Notes under the pieces: generated by a model
Database searches by the model: none
Seen by the model: only the letters and a program-made list of their open reading frames with translations
Told to the model about the DNA's origin: nothing
Part shown: piece after piece, positions 1-9,452 of the stretch
How the letters are laid out: every line of letters starts with the position of its first letter
Position numbering within the stretch: position 1 is the stretch's first letter
Translations under genes and position numbers: made by a program
Origin: Chitinophaga qingshengii
Lineage (GTDB): Bacteria > Bacteroidota > Bacteroidia > Chitinophagales > Chitinophagaceae
Length of the DNA stretch: 64,000 nt
Direction: 5' to 3'
Assembly (NCBI RefSeq): GCF_014529935.1
Contig: NZ_JACVFC010000001.1
Location: 1,054,001-1,118,000, forward strand

Positions 1-156
1 CAGATCGGGTTTCAGGGTTATCACATCTTTCTCTGCTCTCAACAGCAGATCGCTGGTACTATTACCACCAATACCTTTATTGATGACGGTATACGGACGG
101 GAAGCACAGGCCATACAAGCCATCAGACAGCATAAGAGCAGATAACGGTAATTCAT
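1..156 (-). CDS. SGNH/GDSL-family hydrolase, N-terminal part (partial)
   Basis: The gene reads leftward out of the window and only its first 52 codons are present. The product starts with a lipoprotein-type signal (MNYRYLLLCCLMACMACAS, with Cys in the LMAC/MACA region). It continues with VINKGIGGNSTSDLL and an LKPD stretch. The 'NxGIGGNxTxDLL' segment is the block II glycine region of GDSL/SGNH esterases, and 'LKPDL' normally comes just before the GTND block, here lost beyond the edge. The Ser-containing block I is not visible in this short piece. The likely role is a surface-attached or periplasmic esterase, perhaps removing acyl groups from glycans. It is divergent from the ECF sigma gene at 257. 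Confidence 0.6.
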   Translation of the reverse strand, partial: MNYRYLLLCCLMACMACASRPYTVINKGIGGNSTSDLLLRAEKDVITLKPDL

Positions 157-184
157 GGCAACCAATATACTCAAAACAAATCCG

Positions 185-212
185 AATTACCAATGATTAG
201 TAATTGGTGATT
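185..212. promoter_or_regulatory. Inverted repeat in the divergent gap before the sigma gene
   Basis: AATTACCAAT (185-194) and ATTGGTGATT (203-212) form a 10-base inverted repeat with one mismatch. It lies 45 bases before the ECF sigma start and 29 bases from the start of the divergent GDSL gene. It could be an operator or simply AT-rich symmetry. Confidence 0.25.
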
Positions 213-256
213 GTTTTCAGTATTTTTATGGTTCAATTTTATAGCAGGACCAAGGG

Positions 257-877
257 ATGGGAGATCAGTATAACAACGAGGATGCATTCATACAGCAACT
301 GGCGGCAGGAGACGAACAGGTTTTCCGGCAGCTGTTTGACTGGCATTACCAGGCCTTGTGTTATTTTGCCGGCTCCATCATTGCACATACCCATGCGGCG
401 GAAGACCTGGTGCAGGAAGTCTTTTCCAAACTATGGGACAAACGGGGCGACTTTCAAAGCACCGCCAGCATCAAGGCTTTCCTGTTTATTGCTACCCGCA
501 ATGCCTGCCTCAATTATTTGAAACAACAAAACAGACTATCGGAAAGGGAACAGGAATTCCTCTATCACCAGGAAGCACAAACCGTCCCCGCCCCTGCCGG
601 CTTTGACCCGCTGCTGGCGGAAACAGAACTACTGCAACACCTGTACAACGCCATTGAACAACTGCCCACGCAATGCCGGCGCGTGTTTAAGATGGGTTAC
701 CTCGAAGGCAGGAAAAATGAAGAGATCGCTACAGCGCTCAACATTTCCTATAATACCGTCCGTACCCAGAAACTGCGGGCGCTTAAACTGCTGCGCAGCA
801 GCGTACTGAAAAATCAGGTACTGCCCTTACTGCCACTGTACCTGACATTGCTGAAATATTATGACTATAAAGGATAA
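257..877 (+). CDS. ECF RNA polymerase sigma factor (FecI-like), locus 1
   Basis: This 206-residue protein has the ECF sigma layout. Region 2 covers about residues 10-80, with the core-binding 'AAEDLVQEVFSKLWDKR' helix. Region 4 covers about residues 125-185, with the helix-turn-helix 'RKNEEIATALNISYNTVRTQK'. It heads a locus of sigma, unknown protein, FecR, SusC, SusD and TlpA, the usual order of outer-membrane-signalled uptake loci in Bacteroidota. Substrate binding to SusC is expected to pass through FecR and release this factor to transcribe susC. The start at 257 (MGDQYNNEDAF) fits family length. The C-terminal tail after region 4 is hydrophobic (PLLPLYLTLL). Confidence 0.93.
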   Translation: MGDQYNNEDAFIQQLAAGDEQVFRQLFDWHYQALCYFAGSIIAHTHAAEDLVQEVFSKLWDKRGDFQSTASIKAFLFIATRNACLNYLKQQNRLSEREQEFLYHQEAQTVPAPAGFDPLLAETELLQHLYNAIEQLPTQCRRVFKMGYLEGRKNEEIATALNISYNTVRTQKLRALKLLRSSVLKNQVLPLLPLYLTLLKYYDYKG

Positions 878-881
878 AACC

Positions 882-1523
882 ATGCTCCAACACGCTAACC
901 CCATCATCGTTACCTTACATGATGCCATTCAACAGGGACTGACCACCGGTATCCCCTACGATTTTGATTTGCTGGAAGAATATGCCGGTCAATTAAAAGT
1001 GCTGATTTTTGAAACCGCCGTACAGTCCGATGAGCAGCTGGACCTGCACGATTTATACCTTGAAAAAGATATTGCCGGCATGATATTCCGCAGTGATCTG
1101 CAGGTAGATAATACCATTTTCGATTTTGAGCTGGACACCTACTCCTGTTTTCTGCAGATAGCCGGCAACCTCCGCTGCCGCAACCTGGTAGCCGGTTGCG
1201 CCATCATACACGTAGCAGGGAATGTAACCGTAACAGATACATTACTTGGTTTTTACAATCACGGCGAAATCACGATCGGCGGTGATCTTCATGCTAAGTT
1301 GTGGATAGAAGATGATCACCAGACCCTTGTAAAGGGCGCCGTACATGCCGTTAGCTTTATGCCGGATGAACCCATTGCCACGCCTGATTATACGGACTGG
1401 CACGATATATTACTGCCGGAAGCCGCCACCACCCTGCTGGACAAGGAGTATCTTTTTGGCGGCGATGTACGGCTGATACAAATGATCATCGACGGGCAAC
1501 CTGTTTTCCGCAGTGACCTTTAA
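882..1523 (+). CDS. Unknown beta-rich protein between sigma and anti-sigma genes
   Basis: I do not recognise the family with certainty. The 213-residue product has no signal peptide and no membrane segment. Its middle part (residues about 75-145) alternates short hydrophobic strands with Gly/Asn turns (AGNLRCRNL, HVAGNVTVTDTL, EITIGGDLHAK). That suggests a right-handed beta-solenoid as in polymer-forming or bactofilin-like proteins. I chose the ATG at 882 because AAAGGA at 869-874 sits 7 bases before it and it follows the sigma stop at 877 by 4 bases. An in-frame ATG at 861 would overlap the sigma gene. The position between ecf and fecR is unusual. It may be a cytoplasmic partner of the signalling pair or simply co-transcribed. 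Confidence 0.7.
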   Translation: MLQHANPIIVTLHDAIQQGLTTGIPYDFDLLEEYAGQLKVLIFETAVQSDEQLDLHDLYLEKDIAGMIFRSDLQVDNTIFDFELDTYSCFLQIAGNLRCRNLVAGCAIIHVAGNVTVTDTLLGFYNHGEITIGGDLHAKLWIEDDHQTLVKGAVHAVSFMPDEPIATPDYTDWHDILLPEAATTLLDKEYLFGGDVRLIQMIIDGQPVFRSDL

Positions 1524-1596
1524 GTTCAAATCAGAACATATCTATTTTAAAAAAATTTCAAAATTTCTGTCTTTTTCTTTCATCGAACTTAACAAG

Positions 1597-1627
1597 TTGT
1601 TGTTTCTATAGTAAAATATCAACTTTG
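1597..1627 (+). promoter_or_regulatory. Possible promoter in front of fecR (locus 1)
   Basis: TTG occurs at 1597-1599 and 1600-1602, and CAACTTTG at 1620-1627 matches seven of eight positions of the Bacteroidota -7 box TAnnTTTG. Spacing from the second TTG is 17 bases. The box runs into the putative TTG start codon at 1625, so either the promoter or that start is wrong. Weak evidence. Confidence 0.25.
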
Positions 1628-2806
1628 GGAGTTCCAGACAGCCAACAACCGGATACATTTTTACAAAGGGTCGCCTACCTGATCAGCCGGCACCAGCAAG
1701 ACCAGCTCACCGCCGGTGAAGCCGAAGAGCTGCGTGCCTGGCGGGATGCCTCACCGGAAAACCGCTTTTTCCTGGAACAGTGGAACGATACCCGGCTGTT
1801 AGGAGAAAAACTGCAACAATACACCCGGTCCGATGTAAACACCGCCTGGGAAACCTTTCGGAGCAGGCACTTCGCTCCCGCAACAACAAAAAGATTCCGG
1901 TTAACCTGGTGGCAATGGAGTGCCGCCGCCGCCATCGCACTGCTGGCCGGCGCTACCTGGTACCAGCAAAGTATCCGTCCCGCTAAGCCCCTGGCCCAAC
2001 ACCAGCCGCAGGCGCCGGTAGTACCCGGCAGCAGCAAGGCCACCCTCACCCTGGCCGACGGCTCCACCATCACGCTCGACAGTACCGGTAGCCAGGTGAT
2101 TGCCCAGGGCGCTGCCAGCATCCACCAGCACAACGGACAACTCCGCTACGATATACAAGACCCGGTAGCCACACCGGCACTGAATACACTGACGACTCCC
2201 CGCGGTGGCCAGTTCCGGGTAACGCTCCCGGATGGCACCGCCGTATGGCTTAATGCCGCTTCCTCCATTACCTACCCCACCGCCTTCCGCGAAGGCAACA
2301 GGCAAGTCAGCATCACCGGCGAAGCTTATTTTGAAGTCGTAACCAATGCCAACCAACCATTCCGGGTGACGGTCAATGACCACACCACCGTAGATGTGCT
2401 GGGTACCAGCTTCTGTATCAGCGCCTATGCCAACGAATCCGCCATCAGTGCTACGCTGGTGAGCGGTGCGGTGAAAGTCAACACCGGCAACACTTCCCGT
2501 GTACTGGCGCCCGGCCAGCAGGCACAAATCGCCCACGGGAATATTCAGGTGGGGCAGGCGGATGTTTCCGCCGCCATCGCCTGGAAAAACGGGGAGTTCT
2601 ATTTTCATAATGCCGATATACCGGCCATCATGCGGCAACTGGAAAGATGGTACGATGTGCACGCCATCTACGAAGGGAATATCCCTGTCCGCACCTTCCA
2701 GGGCGAAATACAACGCAACCTGCCGCTGGAAGACGTACTGGAAGGCCTGCAGTCAACAGGTATCCACTTTCATATGCAAGGAAGAAACATTATTGTACAA
2801 CCATAA
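1625..2806 (+). CDS. FecR-family anti-sigma factor, locus 1
   Basis: This 393-residue inner-membrane anti-sigma factor has three parts. A cytoplasmic N-terminus (about 1-95) binds sigma. One membrane helix lies near residues 98-115 (WSAAAAIALLAGATWY). The periplasmic FecR domain contains TPRGGQFRVTLPDGTAVWLN and ITGEAYFEV, with a C-terminal STN-like end (LPLEDVLEGLQSTGIHFHM). It receives the signal from the SusC at 2990. No in-frame ATG lies upstream or in the first 50 codons, so a TTG at 1625 is the most plausible start. The exact start is uncertain. Confidence 0.9.
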   Translation: MGVPDSQQPDTFLQRVAYLISRHQQDQLTAGEAEELRAWRDASPENRFFLEQWNDTRLLGEKLQQYTRSDVNTAWETFRSRHFAPATTKRFRLTWWQWSAAAAIALLAGATWYQQSIRPAKPLAQHQPQAPVVPGSSKATLTLADGSTITLDSTGSQVIAQGAASIHQHNGQLRYDIQDPVATPALNTLTTPRGGQFRVTLPDGTAVWLNAASSITYPTAFREGNRQVSITGEAYFEVVTNANQPFRVTVNDHTTVDVLGTSFCISAYANESAISATLVSGAVKVNTGNTSRVLAPGQQAQIAHGNIQVGQADVSAAIAWKNGEFYFHNADIPAIMRQLERWYDVHAIYEGNIPVRTFQGEIQRNLPLEDVLEGLQSTGIHFHMQGRNIIVQP

Positions 2807-2860
2807 AATGTCATGATTCACAACGAAAGCAACCAGCCAACCAATTAAAACACCGTGCGG

Positions 2861-2930
2861 CTGTCTGTTCCAATAAAAAACCGGAGGTGATTGGACCCAC
2901 CCCCGGCGAAATGTCCGGACAAAGACAGTC
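2861..2930 (+). ncRNA. Structured leader element in the fecR-susC gap, locus 1
   Basis: Six A residues (2875-2880) lead into an 8-base-pair hairpin, CCGGAGGT (2881-2888) pairing with ACCCCCGG (2899-2906) around a 10-base loop, with an A.C mismatch at the fifth pair. CTGTCT (2861-2866) and AGACAG (2923-2928) can close an outer stem. No T-run follows, so it does not look like a terminator. The same architecture, with the same mismatch and different but compensating bases in the upper three pairs, occurs in the fecR-susC gap of locus 2 (15155-15208). It probably acts in the susC mRNA leader. Confidence 0.5.
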
Positions 2931-2989
2931 ATGATTCAGGCTCGACACCTTAAACACTGATTTACTTACATCCAAACCAATGCAAATCT

Positions 2990-5900
2990 ATGCAATTGAA
3001 TCCTTATGCGAAGACGCTTTCTATACCAGCGTCTTTACCAACCAAAATTGCACTAACAATGAGATTAACAGTGATGTTACTGATTGCGGCCACACTCAAG
3101 GTTTCTGCCGGCGCTACGGCGCAGACAGTGTCCCTTTCTGCGCGCAATGTCTCCATGGAAAATGTTTTTTCGGCGGTGAAAAAACAAACCGGCTACCTGT
3201 TCTTTTATGACCGGGCCATGCTCCGCGATACTAAACCGGTGAACATACAGGCGCAACAACAATCACTGCCCGATTTCCTGTCTGAAGTGTTTAAAGGTCA
3301 GCCGCTGGACTATACCATCAAGGACAAAACTATTTTCATTAAACGGCGCGACCTGCCGGCGGCTCCTGCCCCACAGCAGCAGCCCGTTACCGGTACGGTG
3401 AAAGATGCCTCCGGGGTACCCCTCATCGGGGTAACCGTAAAGGTAAAAGGCACCCATAACGGCGCTATCACCAATACGGAAGGGAAGTTCAGCATCAAAG
3501 CCCAACCCGGCGATGTATTGTACATCACCTATGTAGGCTTCGAGCCTAAAGAAATCACCGTTGGCAATACCACCGACTTTCCGGTGGTATTACAGGCGGC
3601 CGTTAACGCGCTCAATGAAACCGTGGTGGTGGCCTACGGTACTACCAGCAAAAGATTTAATACCGGTTCCGTGACCAGCATCAAAGCCAATGATATTGCT
3701 TCCAACCCCGTGATGGACCCGCTGGCCGCTTTACAGGCCAGGGTACCCGGACTACAGATCAACTCCACCAACGGCTTGCCCGGTGCAGCGTTCAATGTCC
3801 TTATCCGGGGTCAGAACTCCGTATTACAAGCCAACCAACCGCTGTTCATTATCGACGGCGTGCCTTTCATCTCTGACCCCCTTAATGAGTTTACCTCCGC
3901 CAATGGCAAACAAAGCCCGCTGGCCTCTATCAACCCGGCCGACATCGAACGGATCGATGTACTGAAAGACGCCGATGCGACTTCCATCTACGGTTCCAGG
4001 GGCGCCAACGGCGTGGTACTCATTACTACCAAACGCGGCAAAGCCGGTAAAACAAAGACTGATTTCAATGTTTATACCGGCGCCGGTAAGGTAGTGAACA
4101 TGGTAGACATGCTCTCTACCCCACAATACCTCCAAATGCGCAGGGAAGCGTTTAAAAACGATAATAAAACGCCGGACGAGGAAACGGCTCCGGACCTCCT
4201 GCTGTGGGACCAGCAAAAAACCACCGACTGGCAAAAACTCATGATCGGTAATACCGCCCATCTGACAGAAGCCCAGGGTAGCGTATCCGGCGGCAGTACC
4301 CAAACACAGTTCAGATTAAGTGGTACCTACCGCAAGGAAACCACCGTCATGCCCAACAAACTCGGTATCACCAAAGGCGCCGGCAGCCTGAGTGCAGACC
4401 ATAGTAACAAAGACGGCCGTTTTCATATAGGCGCGGTGGTTAACTACTCCTCCCTACGCGACAACTCTATCGCCGCCAGTCTCGCCAGCTTTACCGACCA
4501 GGCGCCCAACTATCCCATCTACGATTCTCTGGGCGGTTATTACTGGACACTCAACGGATTAAATCCGATGGCCTACCTGTTGCGCAGTTCCAATGCCCGC
4601 ACCAACAACCTGGTGGCCCAGTCAGATATCCGATATACGCCGGTGCCTGGTCTTAATCTAAAAGCCAACGTGGGTTACACGCAAACCAATATGCAGCAAA
4701 CACTGTTGCTGCCCGGCAAAAGCTTTAACCCCAATCAAGGTATCGGTAGCTCCGCCCAGTACGGAAATACAGATGTCAGCACCTATATTGTGGAACCACA
4801 GATAGATTATACCACCACCATTGCCAAAGGTACCCTGCAGCTACTGGCAGGCGGCAGCTGGCAACAGGCGCTCCGTCAGGGCAGTTGGGTAATCGGTGAA
4901 GGCTACTCCAGCGACGCCATGCTGGAAGACATGAGCTCTGCTGCCAAACTCACCCCTAAACAAACCAGCTACGCGCTGTACCGCTATAATGCCGTATTTG
5001 GCCGTATCAATTACAACTGGGATGAAAAATACCTGGTTAACGCTACTTTCCGCCGCGATGGCTCTACCCGCTTTGGTCCGGGCAACCGTTTCGGCAATTT
5101 TGGCGCTGTCGGCGCAGCCTGGATATTCAGTAAAGAATCTTTTATCCCCGAAGGTTCCATCCTTAGCTTCGGTAAACTGCGTGCCAGTATTGGTAGCTCC
5201 GGCAATGACAATATTCTTGACTATGCCTATCTCGACGCCTGGTCAACCACTTCCCTCCCCTATGATGGTATCACCGGACTTACGCCCGCCAGGCTCGCCA
5301 ACCCTGAGTACCATTGGGAAACAAGCCATAAAAAAGAAGTGGGCCTCGATCTGGGTTTCTTTAAAGACCGTCTGCTGATCACCGCCGACTATTATCACAA
5401 TATGTCAGATAACCAACTGCTGGACTATAAACTATCACCACAGGTAGGATTCCCCAGCGTACTGCGTAACTTTCCGGCCAAAGTGCTCAACAGCGGCTGG
5501 GAGTTTGAAATCAATTCCATTAACATTCAACGGAAAGCCTTTACCTGGCGCAGCTCTTTTAATCTCACTATCAATAAGAATGAGTTAAAAGAATTCCCAA
5601 ATATTGAATCTTCCACCTATAAAGACCTGCTGGTGGTGGGCAAGTCGCTGACTATCCAGAAAGGTTTCCAGTTCACCGGCATTGATCCGCAAACAGGTCT
5701 CGCCCTTTTCCGGAAAGCGGACGGCAGCACCAACAGCACCGTGTACGACCCGGATGACAATATTATCCTCGGTGATAAAACGCCTAAGTTCTACGGCGGA
5801 CTGCAAAACACCTTCTCCTATAAAGGCATTAGCCTGGAATTCTTCTTCCAGTTCGTAAAACAGGAAGGTGGCTCTTTCAACTATGGCTATGGCCTGGCCC

Positions 5901-6253
5901 CCATCGGCTCCGGTGCGAACCAAAACCTGGACGCCCTTGGACGCTGGACTACTCCCGGACAGGGAGCCAGTGCGCCGAAGGCCACGCTCGGCAGTGGTGC
6001 GGCCAACGCCCGCAGCTTTGCACTCTCTTCCGCGCAATGGGGCGATGCATCTTTTATCCGGTTAAAAAATCTCTCCCTGCGATATGATCTGTCCAAATAT
6101 GTACAGCAATGGAAACTGGGTGGCGCCAGCATCTATGGCACCGCACAGAACCTGTTCACCATTACCGGCTATGAAGGGTATGATCCTGAAACACAGGGCC
6201 GGTCGATGCCTCCCTTGAAATCATATACCATAGGATTACAATTGTCTCTCTGA
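2990..6253 (+). CDS. SusC/RagA TonB-dependent outer-membrane transporter with STN signalling domain, locus 1
   Basis: This 1087-residue outer-membrane beta-barrel has an N-terminal signal (hydrophobic MRLTVMLLIAATLKVSA, about residues 24-40). An STN domain (about 47-115) is the part that contacts FecR. A carboxypeptidase-like beta-sandwich follows (about 131-205: VTGTVKDASGVPLIGVTVKV). Next come the TonB box and plug (ETVVVAYGTTSKR, then LFIIDGVPF and IERIDVLKDADATSIYGSRGANG), and then the barrel to the C-terminus. The STN domain matches the sigma/FecR genes upstream and marks this as a transcription-coupled transporter. It imports oligomers together with the SusD lipoprotein encoded 14 bases downstream. 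Substrate cannot be read from sequence, and the locus has no glycosidase. Confidence 0.96.
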   Translation: MQLNPYAKTLSIPASLPTKIALTMRLTVMLLIAATLKVSAGATAQTVSLSARNVSMENVFSAVKKQTGYLFFYDRAMLRDTKPVNIQAQQQSLPDFLSEVFKGQPLDYTIKDKTIFIKRRDLPAAPAPQQQPVTGTVKDASGVPLIGVTVKVKGTHNGAITNTEGKFSIKAQPGDVLYITYVGFEPKEITVGNTTDFPVVLQAAVNALNETVVVAYGTTSKRFNTGSVTSIKANDIASNPVMDPLAALQARVPGLQINSTNGLPGAAFNVLIRGQNSVLQANQPLFIIDGVPFISDPLNEFTSANGKQSPLASINPADIERIDVLKDADATSIYGSRGANGVVLITTKRGKAGKTKTDFNVYTGAGKVVNMVDMLSTPQYLQMRREAFKNDNKTPDEETAPDLLLWDQQKTTDWQKLMIGNTAHLTEAQGSVSGGSTQTQFRLSGTYRKETTVMPNKLGITKGAGSLSADHSNKDGRFHIGAVVNYSSLRDNSIAASLASFTDQAPNYPIYDSLGGYYWTLNGLNPMAYLLRSSNARTNNLVAQSDIRYTPVPGLNLKANVGYTQTNMQQTLLLPGKSFNPNQGIGSSAQYGNTDVSTYIVEPQIDYTTTIAKGTLQLLAGGSWQQALRQGSWVIGEGYSSDAMLEDMSSAAKLTPKQTSYALYRYNAVFGRINYNWDEKYLVNATFRRDGSTRFGPGNRFGNFGAVGAAWIFSKESFIPEGSILSFGKLRASIGSSGNDNILDYAYLDAWSTTSLPYDGITGLTPARLANPEYHWETSHKKEVGLDLGFFKDRLLITADYYHNMSDNQLLDYKLSPQVGFPSVLRNFPAKVLNSGWEFEINSINIQRKAFTWRSSFNLTINKNELKEFPNIESSTYKDLLVVGKSLTIQKGFQFTGIDPQTGLALFRKADGSTNSTVYDPDDNIILGDKTPKFYGGLQNTFSYKGISLEFFFQFVKQEGGSFNYGYGLAPIGSGANQNLDALGRWTTPGQGASAPKATLGSGAANARSFALSSAQWGDASFIRLKNLSLRYDLSKYVQQWKLGGASIYGTAQNLFTITGYEGYDPETQGRSMPPLKSYTIGLQLSL

Positions 6254-6267
6254 TAAAAAATATTGAC

Positions 6268-7659
6268 ATGAAACGCATTCATATATTCTTCGTTTTACTG
6301 GCTATCTCCGCAGGCGCCGCCTGTAACAAGTTCGTAGATACGCCTTTGCCTAAAAACGAACTGGTGTCCCAACTGGTGTTTACAGACGATAAGACCGCCA
6401 CCGCAGCGGTAACCGGCCTGTATACCAGCATGAACGCCTATAACTACCAGTTTGCCAACGTGCTGATGAATTTCCTCTCCGCCATGCAGGCCGATGAACT
6501 GTACTATTACACTACCTTCGACAACTACGACGTGTTCCGGGAAAACCGGCTGGTTCCCAGCAGCCAGTACGTGCAAAGCATGTTCGCTGATCAGTACTCC
6601 TTTATTTACCATACCAACGCCTGCCTGGAAGGTTTGCGCAATAACAACGGCCTCTCTCCCGCGGTTAAAAACCAGTTGATCGGAGAGTCCCTGTTCATGC
6701 GCTCTTTCTTCTATTTTTACCTGGTCAACATGTACGGAGACGTACCGCTGATCACCAGTACCGACTACGAAAAAAACGGTATCATACCCCGTATAGCCAG
6801 GTCCGTTGTATATGACACCATTATCAAAAATCTGAATGAATCCGTAGCCCTGTTGAATGATGCCTATCCAACGGGAACGCGTATACGCCCCAATAGGGCC
6901 GCCGCTAATGCTTTACTGGCAAGGATTTACCTATACAACCAACAATGGACGCTGGCAGAAACCTCCGCAACTAAGGTTATCGGCGACAGCAAATATTCCC
7001 TGTTGCAAGACCTGAACAAAGTATTCCTGGCCAACAGCGGAGAAGCCATCTTCCAGCTGCAACCCGTGAATGTAGCTTTTGGCCGTAATACCTGGGAAGG
7101 ATTTACCGCCGCACCCGCCAATGCCACGGCCGCAGCCGTGTTCCGGCTGGATACGCTGCACCTGATCAGCCGTTTTGAAACCGGTGACCTGCGGCTCGCC
7201 AACTGGACCGGCTTTCGTAAAACTACCGCCGGCGCTACCTATTACTTCCCCTTCAAATACAAAGTGAGGGCTAATACCGCAGGTCCGGTAACTGAATATT
7301 CTATGGTACTCCGGCTGGCCGAACAATACCTGGTCCGTGCGGAAGCCCGCATACAACAAGGGAAACTGGATGATGGCCGCGCCGACCTCGACGCCATACG
7401 CGTTCGGGCTGGCCTACCCAAACTGGCCACCACTCTCGGAAAAGAGGATCTGCTGAAAGCCGTGGAAAAAGAAAGGCACCTGGAACTATTCACCGAATGG
7501 GGCCACCGCTGGTTTGACCTGAAACGGACCAAACAATCTACCGCTGTGTTGCAACCCATCAAAGGCGCTAACTGGCAGGCTACAGATACCCTGTATCCTA
7601 TTCCTGTAAATGCTATCAGCACCAATCCCAATCTCACCCAAAACGAGGGCTATAAATGA
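6268..7659 (+). CDS. RagB/SusD nutrient-binding lipoprotein, locus 1
   Basis: This 463-residue surface lipoprotein has a signal ending in the lipobox (AISAGAAC, acceptor Cys19). It carries the SusD N-terminal motif 'DKTATAAVTGLYTSMNAY' and TPR-like helices (LIGESLFMRSFFYFYLVNMYGDVPLI, split over about 133-160). The C-terminal family block is RHLELFTEWGHRWFDLKR and its end is YPIPVNAISTNPNLTQNEGYK. It caps the SusC barrel and binds the substrate. Its stop overlaps the start of the thioredoxin gene by 4 bases (ATGATG at 7656), so translation is probably coupled. Confidence 0.96.
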   Translation: MKRIHIFFVLLAISAGAACNKFVDTPLPKNELVSQLVFTDDKTATAAVTGLYTSMNAYNYQFANVLMNFLSAMQADELYYYTTFDNYDVFRENRLVPSSQYVQSMFADQYSFIYHTNACLEGLRNNNGLSPAVKNQLIGESLFMRSFFYFYLVNMYGDVPLITSTDYEKNGIIPRIARSVVYDTIIKNLNESVALLNDAYPTGTRIRPNRAAANALLARIYLYNQQWTLAETSATKVIGDSKYSLLQDLNKVFLANSGEAIFQLQPVNVAFGRNTWEGFTAAPANATAAAVFRLDTLHLISRFETGDLRLANWTGFRKTTAGATYYFPFKYKVRANTAGPVTEYSMVLRLAEQYLVRAEARIQQGKLDDGRADLDAIRVRAGLPKLATTLGKEDLLKAVEKERHLELFTEWGHRWFDLKRTKQSTAVLQPIKGANWQATDTLYPIPVNAISTNPNLTQNEGYK

Positions 7660-9452
7660 TGCGTTATTTTTCATTTGCCATATTGTTCCTGATGCTGCTG
7701 ACGGGCGTTGTGCACAACGCCCGCTCACAGCAGCGGGTAACCATCGTACCGCAATATCCGCAGCGCGGCGATGTGGTAACGGTGACCTACGATCCGCAGG
7801 CGCCGGCAGCCACCATCCCTGACAGCGTTTCGAATATCAGACTGGTGTTTTCCTACTCTAATTTTTATGATGTAGCCACCACCATACCCCTGCAACGACA
7901 GGGCCGTCAATGGACAACCTCCTTCCGCCTGGCAGGTTTCGCCACCTATGCTACCTTTTACCTGGAAAGCGGTGAGTTTACCGACAAACCCGCAGCAGAC
8001 AGCCATTACGCCATCCCCGTATACGCCGGCCACCAGCCGGTGAAAGACGGCTTGCTGTATAAGGCCTACAGTCTCACTGCACAAAGGGGGAAATCGCCTA
8101 AACTCGCCGCGGAACAGGCCGCCCTGTATCAACAGGAACTGGACCTCTACCCCGATAACTACGAGGCGAAAGTGCGGCAGCTGCACTACCGGATGCAGAC
8201 CTCGCCGGAAGCCCGGGAACAGGCACTGAACGTGATTGCACAGAAATTCAACAGCGCCCCTTCCAATCCCGGCAACCTCAACAAAGTGACTATGGGTTAC
8301 CTCATCATCGGAGAGAAAAGCCGCGTAGACTCCATCCGCCAGGTAGTGATGCAACGGTATCCTGACAGCGAACCCGGTATAGAACAACGCGCCGCCACGA
8401 TCGCCAAAGAACGCGATACCACTACCCGCATCCAACTGCTGGAACAGGCCCTGCAAAAGGAAACACCGGCCAATACACAATATTATACCGGCATGCACCA
8501 ACAACTATTCGATTTGTATGCCGCCCGACATAACACCGCAAAAACGTTGTACCATGCCCGTAAAGTGGCTACCCAACGCCGCAATCCCTGGACCACCACC
8601 ACCTGGAAAGAACTGGCTTCCACGCTGCAACAATACCAGCTGGCGCCGGATACCGCCCGCTACTATGCGCAGCTGGCACTGTCGCAGGCAGATAGCTTTC
8701 CCGCAGGTATTATCCGCTACTTCCCGGAAACAGGTTATATCTATCCTTATGTAAGCGCTGATACCCGCATGGCGGTTACCCGCAAAGCACAAGGCAACCT
8801 GCATTCCCTGCTGGGGCTCATCGCCCTCCAACAGGGACGCCTGCACGAAGCTGCGCAACAAATGGACTCCGCACTGGTCATCTCCCCGGACAATGAAACA
8901 CTGGACAACGTTACCACGTTTTATACCCGTACCGGTAACAACGAAAAATTGAAAGCCGTACAACAGCTGCGGGAAAAATTACTGCTCGATAAAGTACGGC
9001 CACAGCTGATTAACCGCCCCGCACCTTCGCTGCAGTCCTTTGTGGACATGCAAGGCAAACCGGTGTCAGCAGCGCTGCTGAAAAATAAAATAGTGCTGAT
9101 TGATTTTTGGGCTACCTGGTGCGGACCCTGTATGCAGGAAATGCCTTACCTGCAACAACTGTATGAACATTATAAAGACAATCCCAGGGTGGTTTTTATG
9201 GTAGTCAACAGCGGCGCCCGCAATACCCTCGCCGATGCCCGGGGATGGTTCGGTCATAAAAAATATTCCTTCCCGGTATATTACAATACCGATCCGGATA
9301 TCAGCGATAAGTTCAGATTCAACATGATTCCGGCTACCTATATCATAGACCCGAAAGGTAATATCCGTTTCGCCAACGTAGGTTTTGAAGGCGCTGAAGT
9401 AGCCGCTAAACTAAAGCTGCAGCTGGACCTGGTGGAAGCCGCCTCATTCTGA
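7656..9452 (+). CDS. TlpA-family thiol-disulfide protein with long N-terminal region
   Basis: The product has 598 residues. A signal peptide (to about residue 24, ...NARSQ) is followed by a beta-rich domain (about 28-130) and a helical TPR-like middle (about 150-440). A TlpA/AhpC-type thioredoxin domain (about 450-595) carries the redox motif W488-C-G-P-C492 and the cis-Pro turn 'FNMIPATYIID'. It faces the periplasm. Such proteins are common as the third gene of SusCD loci that lack glycosidases. They are thought to reduce disulfides in an imported peptide-like substrate or in the locus's own proteins, but the exact job is unknown. It ends convergently, overlapping the leftward gene at 9444 by 9 bases. 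Confidence 0.9.
   Translation: MMRYFSFAILFLMLLTGVVHNARSQQRVTIVPQYPQRGDVVTVTYDPQAPAATIPDSVSNIRLVFSYSNFYDVATTIPLQRQGRQWTTSFRLAGFATYATFYLESGEFTDKPAADSHYAIPVYAGHQPVKDGLLYKAYSLTAQRGKSPKLAAEQAALYQQELDLYPDNYEAKVRQLHYRMQTSPEAREQALNVIAQKFNSAPSNPGNLNKVTMGYLIIGEKSRVDSIRQVVMQRYPDSEPGIEQRAATIAKERDTTTRIQLLEQALQKETPANTQYYTGMHQQLFDLYAARHNTAKTLYHARKVATQRRNPWTTTTWKELASTLQQYQLAPDTARYYAQLALSQADSFPAGIIRYFPETGYIYPYVSADTRMAVTRKAQGNLHSLLGLIALQQGRLHEAAQQMDSALVISPDNETLDNVTTFYTRTGNNEKLKAVQQLREKLLLDKVRPQLINRPAPSLQSFVDMQGKPVSAALLKNKIVLIDFWATWCGPCMQEMPYLQQLYEHYKDNPRVVFMVVNSGARNTLADARGWFGHKKYSFPVYYNTDPDISDKFRFNMIPATYIIDPKGNIRFANVGFEGAEVAAKLKLQLDLVEAASF

Noticed and set aside
1901..2713. Long leftward frame (270 codons) antisense to the first fecR gene
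   Set aside because: The + strand frame carries clear FecR motifs. The antisense frame is Gly/Val-rich with no recognisable domain, typical of shadow frames in this composition.
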